This document shows, one piece after another, positions 15,326 through 23,606 of a stretch of 64,000 nt of DNA. Positions within the stretch are counted from its first letter, which is position 1, and every line of letters begins with the position of its first letter. A program made the position numbers and the translations under genes. Origin of the DNA: Maricaulis virginensis (GTDB taxonomy: Bacteria; Pseudomonadota; Alphaproteobacteria; Caulobacterales; Maricaulaceae); NCBI RefSeq assembly GCF_027922185.1, contig NZ_BSFE01000007.1:97654-161653 (forward strand), in the 5' to 3' direction. The notes beneath the pieces were generated by a model that had not been told where the DNA came from, made no database searches, and was given only the letters and a program-made list of their open reading frames with translations.

Positions 15326-16407
15326 GCCGCGGTCACGTAGGCGCCCATGGCGCGGATAGCGTCGACAATGCGCATGATATCGGCCTGGAAAGCCCGTTCG
15401 CCGACACAGAGCTCCAGAGCGGGCACCGGGTCGTGCTCGAAATGCCAGAACCGGTTGCCGAGCCAGACACCCGTTGCCTCGGCCGCGGCATCGCGGGCGG
15501 CTTCGGCCGTCGCGATATCGCAGTCCAGCCGGACATGCATCATGTTCACCTGCGGCGGATCGGGCGTGATCGACAGGCCGGGCTGGTCCCCCACACCCAT
15601 CGCGATACCGCGCGCCCGTTCCACGAAGAGCGGGATCTGCGGCAGCCTCGTGTCCAGAACGCGCAGGGCATCGGGCACCATCGGCCAGGCCGAGACGAGA
15701 CGTCCGCCCATGCGCGCCAGCCACAGGCGGGCCTCGTCCACGAAGTCCGCCTCGCCGGCCAGGATAGCGCCGCCCGAGGCGCCGAGATCCTTGTAGAAGG
15801 AGGCGTAGACCGAGGCGAAGCCGTCGCAGATTTCGGGCAGGTCATGCCCGGGCCAGGCTGTCGGAAGGGACCAGATCCGCGCGCCGTCCATGTGCAGCGC
15901 CTGGCCGGTTTCCCGCGCACGCGCCTTGATTGCCTGCAGCGTATCCCAGCCGGGCAGCACACCGCCATTATGGCGCTGCGGCAGTTCGATGATGGTACAC
16001 CCGGCATCGGCCGGCAGGTCGTCCGCACTCAGAGGACGGGGCCACGCGCCACAGCTCACCGGCTCCAGCCCGTGCAGATGGATGTGACCGTCTTCTTCGT
16101 GCAGGGCGAGATGCGAGGTCGGATGCAGGCCGAGACGGGCATTGCCGGCAGCCTTGCAGTGCAGGCGGGCCGCGACACCCTGGGCCATGGTGCCGGAGGG
16201 AAACCAGACCGCCGCCGGCTTGCCGAACAGGTTCGCCATGCGTGCTTCCAGCCGGGCGACGCTCTCACCCGTCAGATAGGCTTCCGCACTCAGGCCCGCA
16301 GATCGCATATAGGCAGCGACGCGTTCGAGCCGGTCTGCCGGACTGCCATCGGTGTGGAAGGGAAAGCCGAGATCGAGATCGCAGCGGGCTCTCAGCGCGG
16401 CATTCAT
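15307..16407 (-). CDS. Threonine aldolase / beta-eliminating lyase family, PLP-dependent
   Basis: A 366-residue fold-type I PLP enzyme of the low-specificity threonine aldolase group. Visible landmarks are YLTGESVARLE near the N-terminus, LHMDGARIW (cofactor Asp and Arg) and the Schiff-base Lys in ASFYKDLGASGGAI. The expected reaction is threonine to glycine plus acetaldehyde. Its ATG overlaps the stop of the ArsC-like gene (ATGA), so the two are cotranscribed. It is more divergent from E. coli LtaE than usual, so the exact substrate is open. Confidence 0.82.
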   Translation of the reverse strand: MNAALRARCDLDLGFPFHTDGSPADRLERVAAYMRSAGLSAEAYLTGESVARLEARMANLFGKPAAVWFPSGTMAQGVAARLHCKAAGNARLGLHPTSHLALHEEDGHIHLHGLEPVSCGAWPRPLSADDLPADAGCTIIELPQRHNGGVLPGWDTLQAIKARARETGQALHMDGARIWSLPTAWPGHDLPEICDGFASVYASFYKDLGASGGAILAGEADFVDEARLWLARMGGRLVSAWPMVPDALRVLDTRLPQIPLFVERARGIAMGVGDQPGLSITPDPPQVNMMHVRLDCDIATAEAARDAAAEATGVWLGNRFWHFEHDPVPALELCVGERAFQADIMRIVDAIRAMGAYVTAAQSTSG

Positions 16408-16754
16408 TCCGGGGCCGTGAGCCTGGCCAGCGTATCGCCGCTCCAGCCCACAATGACGGTGTCGCCGGCCTCGATGACGGGCCGCTTGATGAGCGTGGGA
16501 TAGGTGATGAGCAAACCGGCGGGATCATCCTCGGCGATCAGCTTGTCTTCTGCCGACAGATTCCGCCAGGTCGTCGACCGGGTGTTCACGAGCTTCTTGG
16601 CGCCCACGGCATCGATCCAGGCCGGTACTTTGCGAACCCGGTCGAGCTCGTCGCGGATATCGACAAACTCGTGATCCCGGCCGGCCTCTTCCAGCTCCTT
16701 CACCGCCTTGCGGCAAGTATCGCAATTCTTCAGCCCGTAGATCCTGACCTGCAT
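16404..16754 (-). CDS. ArsC/Spx family thioredoxin-fold protein
   Basis: A 116-residue protein with the ArsC-like pattern YGLKNCDTCRKAVKEL (Cys-x-x-Cys) and the C-terminal LITYPTLIKRPVI, where the usual LxxxPxLIxRP is preserved. This is the YffB/Spx-like branch; arsenate reduction is not implied. ATG 16754 follows GGGGGAA; an upstream in-frame ATG (16799) adds 15 unrelated residues. It is first in an operon with the threonine aldolase gene. Confidence 0.85.
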   Translation of the reverse strand: MQVRIYGLKNCDTCRKAVKELEEAGRDHEFVDIRDELDRVRKVPAWIDAVGAKKLVNTRSTTWRNLSAEDKLIAEDDPAGLLITYPTLIKRPVIEAGDTVIVGWSGDTLARLTAPE

Positions 16755-16874
16755 GATTTTCCCCCAACCGGAGAATCCGCGAATCCGGACTCTCCCCATG
16801 CGCGCATTTCACTAAACCGGCAACGGTCCGGAAAAAAGCCCGTGCCACAGCCAGTGCCCGGCCGTCCAGCCCTC

Positions 16875-18020
16875 TTATTCCGCAGCGGTCTCCGCCATGC
16901 TCTCCGCGCGCATCTGCGCGGCGCGGGCCTCGACCATCTCGACGATGTGATCGATCATCTCCTCGTTGGAGACATTGTGATCCGGCCGCCCGGACACGTA
17001 CATCTTGCCACGGCCTGCTCCGCCGCCCGTGAAACCCAGGTCCGTCATCAACGCCTCGCCGGGACCGTTGACCACGCAGCCGATGATCGACAGCGAGATC
17101 GGCTCGGAAATATGCGCCAGCCGCTGCTCGAGCTTTTCCACAGTCCGGATGACATCGAAACCCTGCCGGGCGCAGGACGGGCAGGCGATGATATTGACGC
17201 CGCGGGTGCGCAGGCCGAGCGATTTGAGAATGTCGAAGCCGACCTTCACTTCCTCTTCCGGTTCGGCCGACAGCGAGACGCGGATCGTGTCGCCGATCCC
17301 CGCCCACAGGAGCGAGCCGATGCCGATGGCAGATTTCACCGTGCCCGTGCGCAGCCCGCCGGCCTCGGTCACACCGAGGTGCAGCGGCGCATCCGTCGCT
17401 TCGGACAGCGCCTGGTAGGCCGCCACGGTGAGGAAGGCGTCGGACGCCTTCACGGAAATCTTGTAATCGCGGAAATCGAGGTCCTCGAGGATGCGGGCAT
17501 GATCCAGCGCGCTTTCCACCATCGCCTCGGGACAGGGCTCGCCGTATTTCTCCAGCAGGTGGCGCTCCAGCGAGCCGGCATTGACGCCGATCCGGATGGC
17601 ACAGCCATGATCGCGCGCCGCCTGGACGACATCCTTCACCCGGTCCATCGAACCGATATTGCCCGGATTGATGCGCAGGCAGGCCGCCCCGGCCTCGGCA
17701 GCCTCGATGCCGCGCTTGTAGTGGAAATGGATGTCCGCGATCAGCGGCACTTTCGCCGCCCTGGCAATCGTGCGGAAAGCCGCCGTGGAGTCCTCGTCGG
17801 GACAGGAGACGCGCACCATGTCGGCGCCTGCCTCTTCGCAACGGCGGATCTGGTCGATCGTCGCGGCCGCGTCCGCCGTCGGCGTATTGGTCATGGTCTG
17901 GACCGTGATCGGCGCATCGCCGCCCACTTCCAGTCCGCCCACGCGAATGGTGCGGCTCTTGCGGCGCTCGATCATGCGCCACGGTCTCACGCTGCGGGGA
18001 TCCTTACCGGCTTGCGACAT
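16875..18020 (-). CDS. ispG: 4-hydroxy-3-methylbut-2-enyl diphosphate synthase
   Basis: The 381-residue product matches IspG (GcpE), the iron-sulfur enzyme of the non-mevalonate isoprenoid pathway. The TIM-barrel part starts at RKSRTIRVGGLEVGG and includes DIHFHYKRG and RINPGNIG. The 4Fe-4S ligands are in IIACPSCARQ and IIGCVVNGPGEA. The downstream flank toward the ArsC-like gene has nothing recognisable. rodZ lies immediately upstream on the same strand, an arrangement seen widely in Proteobacteria. Confidence 0.97.
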   Translation of the reverse strand: MSQAGKDPRSVRPWRMIERRKSRTIRVGGLEVGGDAPITVQTMTNTPTADAAATIDQIRRCEEAGADMVRVSCPDEDSTAAFRTIARAAKVPLIADIHFHYKRGIEAAEAGAACLRINPGNIGSMDRVKDVVQAARDHGCAIRIGVNAGSLERHLLEKYGEPCPEAMVESALDHARILEDLDFRDYKISVKASDAFLTVAAYQALSEATDAPLHLGVTEAGGLRTGTVKSAIGIGSLLWAGIGDTIRVSLSAEPEEEVKVGFDILKSLGLRTRGVNIIACPSCARQGFDVIRTVEKLEQRLAHISEPISLSIIGCVVNGPGEALMTDLGFTGGGAGRGKMYVSGRPDHNVSNEEMIDHIVEMVEARAAQMRAESMAETAAE

Positions 18021-18105
18021 CCGTCACTCCCTTCGCGGCCGTCCAACAGCCGTCCGGTGCGCATATAGCGTCAATGCGGCGATGTTTCGACCGGGGTGCG
18101 ACAGA

Positions 18106-18966
18106 TTACTGCGGCTGCACGTCGTCCTGGGGCTGCAACTGGGCGAGAACCGGCAGGTTCTCGACCGGTGCACCGAGTTCGCCGAGCGTGCCGACGATCT
18201 CGCCCTCATGCTCCAGCTGGATCGCGCCTGCATCGGTTGCCGACACGGTCAGCCCCGGCTCCAGCGCCTGATAGGTCTCGCCGGCGGCGAGTTCGCGGGC
18301 GAACAGGATACGGCCGGACGCGTCCTGGACCTCGATCCAGGTCGGCGACAGGGCGCGCATCACCACCGTGCCGGCGGCCGTTCCGGCCTTGCCGAGCGGA
18401 AGTCCGGTCCAGATATCGTCGAGACTGGGCGCCATCGCGGCCACGTCGAAACCGGGACGCGCCCATTCCGGCGCGGCATCCGGCGGCGAGGGCGGATTGC
18501 CCAGAATACCGCCCGTGCCGACCTGCTGGGAATACCACCAGGCCACACCGGCCAGCGCGGCAAGGATGACCACCACGCCGAACAGGCCGCGCGGCAGTTT
18601 GATCGGCTTGCGCGTCGGGGTCGCGGCACTGGGCGCTGCCCGGCCGGTCTCGGTATCGACCTCGCGCTTGAACTGTTCGACGAGCCCGGCGGGCTCGAGC
18701 GACAGGAAGCTGGCATAGGTGCGCAGATAGCCAACAGCATAGGCCCGGGCCGGCAGGCCGCGCGGGTCCATGTTTTCAAGAGCTTCAAGATAGTCGGCGC
18801 GGATCCGGGTGCGTTCGGCAGCCTGTTTGAGCGACAGGTTCATCTTCGACCGCGCCTCGCGCAGCCGGTCGCCGGCCGTCAACTGGACATACCCGATGCT
18901 GTCGTCAGCATAGACAGCATCCACCGGAACAAAGTCCGCACCCGATGCTTGACCCATAATAGCCAT
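18106..18966 (-). CDS. rodZ: RodZ-like cell-shape protein (HTH, one membrane segment, DUF4115)
   Basis: The 286-residue protein has a cytoplasmic Cro-like HTH at about 30-100 (LREARSKMNLSLKQAAERTRI, split around the helices), one membrane span near 125-145 (LFGVVVILAALAGVAWW), and a periplasmic beta-domain (DUF4115) around 200-270 (PTWIEVQDASGRILFAREL). This is the RodZ architecture, which links MreB to the envelope. A second ATG (MGQASG) three codons in is an equally possible start. It probably shares a transcript with ispG. Confidence 0.88.
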   Translation of the reverse strand: MAIMGQASGADFVPVDAVYADDSIGYVQLTAGDRLREARSKMNLSLKQAAERTRIRADYLEALENMDPRGLPARAYAVGYLRTYASFLSLEPAGLVEQFKREVDTETGRAAPSAATPTRKPIKLPRGLFGVVVILAALAGVAWWYSQQVGTGGILGNPPSPPDAAPEWARPGFDVAAMAPSLDDIWTGLPLGKAGTAAGTVVMRALSPTWIEVQDASGRILFARELAAGETYQALEPGLTVSATDAGAIQLEHEGEIVGTLGELGAPVENLPVLAQLQPQDDVQPQ

Positions 18967-19044
18967 CTACCGCTCTCTCCCCGGAGCGATCGTCACCCAA
19001 GAACGCAATTAAGGGTAACTTTGCCCTAACCCCGCTCTATAAGA

Positions 19045-21339
19045 TCAAATCCCTCGACCGTTTTCAACAGCCTCGCGAGGCAATCCGGCGTCTTCCCCTG
19101 CCTGGAGGAGAAGCGGACGCAGACTGTCTGCGGGGCTCTGAAGCCGGCTCGCAAGCCAGGTGCCAAGTTTTTCGACGTCGAGACCGGAGACGAGTTTCTT
19201 GATCGGGCCGATGTTCGGTGCGGCCATGGAAAGACTTCGGTAACCAAGGCCTATCAGCACGGCCGCCTCCAGCGGCTTGGAGGCAATTTCGCCGCATACG
19301 GACACCGGCGTGTCGTGTTCGGCGCAGATATCGCGTACCCGTTTGAGAAGGTCGAGAGCAGCCGGGCTGAGCACATCGTACCGATCCGAGACACGCGAAT
19401 TCTGCCGGTCTGCCGCGAAGAAATACTGCATCAGGTCGTTGGCGCCGACGGCGACGAAGTCGACAGCATCGATTGCATGCTCCAGCGCCCAGGCCATGCC
19501 CGGCGTCTCCAGCATGATACCGACCTTCACGTCCGACGGCATGACATAGCCTGCCCGTTCGGCATGACGCAGCTCGCGGTCGAGCATGTCGCGCGCCGCC
19601 CGCACTTCCCAGGGCGCCGAGATCATCGGAAACATGACTTTCAGGGGCCGGCCCGCCGCGGCCAGGATCAGGGCGCGCAGCTGGTAGCGCAGCAGGCCGG
19701 GGCGATCGAGGCCCATGCGGATGGCCCGCCAGCCCAGCGCCGGATTGGGCTCCTTGGTCGAGGGCGCAAAGGGCGCGACCTTGTCGCCGCCCAGATCGAG
19801 CGTGCGGAACACGACCGGCCGCTCGCCTGCCGCATCCAGCACCGACTTGTAGACCGCCGACTGGGCCGACAGGCGCGGCAGCGTCTCGGCCACCATGAAC
19901 TGGAATTCGGTGCGGAACAGGCCGACACCGTCGGCGCCCGTCTCGTCCAGCGCCATCAGCTCGATCAGCAGGCCCGCATTCATGTGCAGGCCGATCCGCA
20001 CGCCGTCGGCCGACACCGCCGGTCCGCGCAGCTCGGCATAGGCCAGCCGGCGTTCCGACAGGGTCTGGATGCGGGCGTCGTAGGTTTCGGTGACATCGAC
20101 CTGCGGCCGGATGTGTAGCACGCCGAACTCGCCGTCCAGAATGACCGGATCGCCATCCTCGGCCTGGTCGAGCGCGCCTTCCAGGCGACCGACGAGCGGA
20201 ATGCCGAGCGCCTTGGCGACGATCGCGGCGTGTGACTGGGCCGAACCTTCTTCCAGCGCGATGCCCTTGAGCTTCTCGCGGTCGAACTCCAGCAGTTCGG
20301 CCGGACCGATATTGCGCGCGATGATGATCGCATTGTCCGGCAGTTCGGCCGTGGACTTGGCGCCGCCATTGAGGTGGCGCAGCAGGCGGTTGGCGAGATC
20401 TTCCAGATCGTGCAGGCGCTCGCGGAAGGTCGGGTCCGCCGCCTTCATCAGCCGCGCCCGGTTCTCGTTCCGCACGCGCTCGACCGCCGCCTCGGCGGTC
20501 AGGCCGCGCCGCACTGCCTCACGCAGCCGTTCCAGCCAGCCGCGGTCATGGGCGAACATGCGATAGGCCTGCAGCACGTCGCGCGTCGGCCCACCGAAGG
20601 GGATGCGGCCGCTGTCCAGCATCTCGTCGATCTGGATCCGCAACGAGGAAATAGCCGTGTCGAGCCGCTCTTCCTCGCGGCCGGGATCGTCGGCAATCAG
20701 CCGTGCCGACTCGACATGCGGCTCGAACAGCACGGCGACACCGCGCGCAATCCCGCCCGAGAAGGCGCCGCCCTGGAAACGCTCGGGCCGGGACTGGCGC
20801 ACATCCAGCCCGGCCATCTCCTCTGAGTCGACAATGTCGCCGGAGGCGACGATCTCGGCGAGCACCATGGCGACGGTCTGCAGCGTCTCGATCTCGTCGG
20901 TCGCGACCTGGCGTTCCTGGGAGGTCTGGGCGGTCAGCACCCCGACCATGCGGCCGCCGCGCAGGATCGGCACGCCGACAAAGGTGTTGAAGGGCTCTTC
21001 GCCCGTCTCGGGCTTGTAGGAGAAGGCCGGGTGCGCCCGCGCATTCGAGGTCGAGAGCGGCCGGGCCCGGCGGGCGACCAGGCCGACGAGGCCCTCGCCC
21101 GGCTGCAGGCGCACATGGTGCACGGCCTCGGCCTTCAGACCGAAGGTGGCGCACAGTTCCAGCGCATTGGACTGGCGGGACAGATAGATCGAGCAGACAT
21201 CCCACCCCGCCTCTTCCGCGATCATGGCGGTGAGGTGGTCCAGGCGCGCCTGGGCGTTCTCCTGCACCGCCATGAGCTCGCGCATGCGCTTGAGCAGGCG
21301 GCGCGGATCGCGCATGGGAGGGGTCTTCAGGTCGTCCAT
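19045..21339 (-). CDS. ptsP: Phosphoenolpyruvate-protein phosphotransferase, nitrogen-type EI
   Basis: The 764-residue protein starts with a GAF domain (about residues 1-170) followed by the three EI parts. These are the PEP-utiliser N domain, the swivelling domain with the phospho-His in GSAQSHAAIVAKALG (near residue 370), and the C-terminal PEP-binding barrel (EPNPALGWRAIRMGL, then VGANDLMQYFFAADR and CGEIASKP). It should phosphorylate NPr in the regulatory PTS-Ntr chain. ATG 21339 is 4 bases after the lysC stop, so the genes are coupled. NPr and EIIA-Ntr are not in the window. Confidence 0.95.
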   Translation of the reverse strand: MDDLKTPPMRDPRRLLKRMRELMAVQENAQARLDHLTAMIAEEAGWDVCSIYLSRQSNALELCATFGLKAEAVHHVRLQPGEGLVGLVARRARPLSTSNARAHPAFSYKPETGEEPFNTFVGVPILRGGRMVGVLTAQTSQERQVATDEIETLQTVAMVLAEIVASGDIVDSEEMAGLDVRQSRPERFQGGAFSGGIARGVAVLFEPHVESARLIADDPGREEERLDTAISSLRIQIDEMLDSGRIPFGGPTRDVLQAYRMFAHDRGWLERLREAVRRGLTAEAAVERVRNENRARLMKAADPTFRERLHDLEDLANRLLRHLNGGAKSTAELPDNAIIIARNIGPAELLEFDREKLKGIALEEGSAQSHAAIVAKALGIPLVGRLEGALDQAEDGDPVILDGEFGVLHIRPQVDVTETYDARIQTLSERRLAYAELRGPAVSADGVRIGLHMNAGLLIELMALDETGADGVGLFRTEFQFMVAETLPRLSAQSAVYKSVLDAAGERPVVFRTLDLGGDKVAPFAPSTKEPNPALGWRAIRMGLDRPGLLRYQLRALILAAAGRPLKVMFPMISAPWEVRAARDMLDRELRHAERAGYVMPSDVKVGIMLETPGMAWALEHAIDAVDFVAVGANDLMQYFFAADRQNSRVSDRYDVLSPAALDLLKRVRDICAEHDTPVSVCGEIASKPLEAAVLIGLGYRSLSMAAPNIGPIKKLVSGLDVEKLGTWLASRLQSPADSLRPLLLQAGEDAGLPREAVENGRGI

Positions 21340-21343
21340 GCGG

Positions 21344-22561
21344 CTATACCCGCTCCAGTCCGTAGGCCGTGTGCAACGCCCGCACGGCGCGCTCGACGGC
21401 GTCATTGTCGATAAGGGCGGAAATCTTGATTTCCGAGGTCGCCAGCACCCTGACGCTGATCCCCTGCTCGCCCAGCACTGCAAACAGGGAGCGCGCGATA
21501 TCGGCCCGCTGGCGCAACCCCGCGCCCACAATAGAGACTTTTGCCAGCCCCGTCTCCGACGAGATATCGGCGCCGGACAGCCCGGCTTCCAGCGCCGCCT
21601 GGGCGCGGGCCAGGTCGCGGTGGGCGACGGAAAACTCGATATTCACACGACCCGGCGTGCGGGTGTGTGCCTGGACGATCATGTCGACCCCGATCTCCGC
21701 GTCCGCGAGGATGGCAAATGTGCGGGCGGCGAGCTCCGAGCGGTTGGACGCCCCCAGGAGAGCAATCCGCGCCTGGTCCCGCGCATAGGCAACGCCGGAC
21801 ACGATGCGGCGTTCCGCGATGTCCTGCGTCTCGACGACATCCGTGCCGCGGCTTTCGCCGGCTTCGAGGAAGGAGGACAGGACCCGCATCGGCACACCGC
21901 GCGATTTCGCGAACTCGACCGAGCGTGTCTGCAGCACCTTGGCGCCCTGGGCCGCCAGTTCCAGCATCTCGTCATGACTGATCGCATCCAGACGCCGGGC
22001 CGCCGGTTCGATGCGCGGATCGGTCGTGTAGACGCCGTCGACATCGGTATAGATATCGCACCGTGCGCCCAGCGCCGCCGCCAGCGCGGCTGCGGACAGA
22101 TCGGTGCCGCCGCGCCCCAGCGTGCGGATCTCGCCCTGCGATGTGATGCCCTGGAAACCCGCCAGCACAGGGATGACCCCGGCCTGCATCGCCGCCTCCA
22201 GCGCGGAGACATCCATGCCGGCAATCCGGGAGGCCCCGGGCGGACCGTCCGTCACAACCGGCAATTGCCAGCCCTGGAAAGAGCGCGCCTCGAACCCCGC
22301 CTCGCGCAGGGCAAGCGCCATCAATGCAGACGACACCTGTTCGCCGGCCGCCAGGGCGACATCGGCCTCGGCGTCGCCGAGCCCTGCGCCGAACACACCG
22401 GCCAGACCGAGAATACGGTCGGTCTCGCCGACCATGGCCGACACGACAACGGCCAGGCTCTCGCCCCGCCGGACAGCGTCAGCCACGAGGCCCGCGGAAT
22501 GCCGGATACGCTCGACCGATCCGACCGACGTGCCGCCGAATTTTGCCACGACGCGTGTCAT
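21344..22561 (-). CDS. lysC: Aspartate kinase
   Basis: The 405-residue product catalyses aspartate phosphorylation, first step of the Lys/Thr/Met branch. It shows the kinase signature VAKFGGTSVGS at the N-terminus and GRGGTDLSAAALAAALGA with the Asp-binding residues near 150. Two ACT domains in the last 150 residues (IALLGASNRSELAARTF and VSIVGAGLRQRADIARSLF) should give feedback control. It lies 4 bases upstream of ptsP in the same operon, as in many Alphaproteobacteria, and diverges from ubiG over 221 bases. Confidence 0.96.
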   Translation of the reverse strand: MTRVVAKFGGTSVGSVERIRHSAGLVADAVRRGESLAVVVSAMVGETDRILGLAGVFGAGLGDAEADVALAAGEQVSSALMALALREAGFEARSFQGWQLPVVTDGPPGASRIAGMDVSALEAAMQAGVIPVLAGFQGITSQGEIRTLGRGGTDLSAAALAAALGARCDIYTDVDGVYTTDPRIEPAARRLDAISHDEMLELAAQGAKVLQTRSVEFAKSRGVPMRVLSSFLEAGESRGTDVVETQDIAERRIVSGVAYARDQARIALLGASNRSELAARTFAILADAEIGVDMIVQAHTRTPGRVNIEFSVAHRDLARAQAALEAGLSGADISSETGLAKVSIVGAGLRQRADIARSLFAVLGEQGISVRVLATSEIKISALIDNDAVERAVRALHTAYGLERV

Positions 22562-22782
22562 TCGCCCGCTTCCTCGAACCCGTCCCTCAACCTGTCCCTC
22601 GCGCTTTTACTTGCCGGCGGGTGCGCCCATAACGTCGCACCGGGCTCGATTAGCGGCATCGGCAAGGCCATATTAAGACCGGCGCCCATGTCGTCGCGCT
22701 CGCGGTTAGGTAAGCGCAGACGGCCGGGCACGCAACGCTCGAACGCAATCGCGGGCACGCTCGCCTGCAAGGAGAAACACGG

Positions 22783-23550
22783 ATGGCAACGGCGACAGCG
22801 CCCGACACCCTCACCCGCCCCTCGGTCGATCCGGAGGAAGTCGAGAAGTTCTCGCGCATGGCGGCGGACTGGTGGGATCCGGATTCCAAGTTCAAGCCGC
22901 TGCACAAGTTCAACCCGGTTCGCCTGGGCTTTATCCGCGACACGATCTGCGAGCATTTCGGCCTGTCCGGCGCGACGCCCCTTGAAGGCCTGCGCATTCT
23001 CGATATCGGCTGTGGCGGCGGGCTGGTCTGCGAACCCATGGCGCGGCTGGGCGCACAGGTGACGGGTGTCGACGCTGCCGAAGCGAATGTGAAGACGGCC
23101 TCGGTTCATGCCGAAGAGCAGGGGCTGGAGATCGACTACCGGCACGGCGTCGCCGAGCAATTGCTGGAGGCCGGCGAGCCGCCCTTCGACGTGGTTCTGA
23201 ACCTGGAAGTGATGGAGCATGTTGCCGATCCGCACGCCTTCCTAGTCGACTGTACGAAGCTGGTGAAACCCGGCGGTCTGATGATCTGCGCGACGATCAA
23301 CCGCACGCCCAAGGCCTTCGCCCTCGCGATCGTCGGCGCGGAATGGATCATGGGCTGGCTGCCGCGCGGCACGCACCGCTTTGCCAAACTGGTCAAGCCG
23401 GCCGAAATCCGCGCCGCATTGCGCGAAGGCGGGATGGAAATGAGTGAACCGGTAGGTGTGCTCTACAACCCGCTCAACGACCAGTTTTCGCTGGGTGAGG
23501 ATATTGCAGTCAATTACATGGCGGTTGCACAGAAACCCTCCCGAAATTAA
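22783..23550 (+). CDS. ubiG: Bifunctional ubiquinone biosynthesis O-methyltransferase
   Basis: The 255-residue SAM methyltransferase carries out both O-methylations of the ubiquinone ring. Landmarks: FSRMAADWWDPDSKFKPLH near the N-terminus, SAM motif ILDIGCGGGLVCEPMARLGA, and VEQLLEAGEPPFDVVLNLEVMEHV in slightly shortened family form. The ATG at 22783 follows AAGGAGAAACACGG. The 221-base gap to lysC contains no other gene that I can support. Confidence 0.96.
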   Translation: MATATAPDTLTRPSVDPEEVEKFSRMAADWWDPDSKFKPLHKFNPVRLGFIRDTICEHFGLSGATPLEGLRILDIGCGGGLVCEPMARLGAQVTGVDAAEANVKTASVHAEEQGLEIDYRHGVAEQLLEAGEPPFDVVLNLEVMEHVADPHAFLVDCTKLVKPGGLMICATINRTPKAFALAIVGAEWIMGWLPRGTHRFAKLVKPAEIRAALREGGMEMSEPVGVLYNPLNDQFSLGEDIAVNYMAVAQKPSRN

Positions 23551-23606
23551 GCCTTTGGAAATCGCAGGACGGTGATTTGACGGCCTCATTTCGCGAGGAA
23601 TCCGTC

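Noticed and set aside
14135..15724. N-terminal 500-residue extension of the LOG-family frame
   Set aside because: It lies antisense to the aspartic protease and threonine aldolase genes; a good start with Shine-Dalgarno exists at 14134.
19009..19029. TTAAGGG/CCCTAA inverted repeat between ptsP and rodZ as an operator or terminator
   Set aside because: Arms are only four to six bases with mismatches, and there is no T-run; too weak to list.
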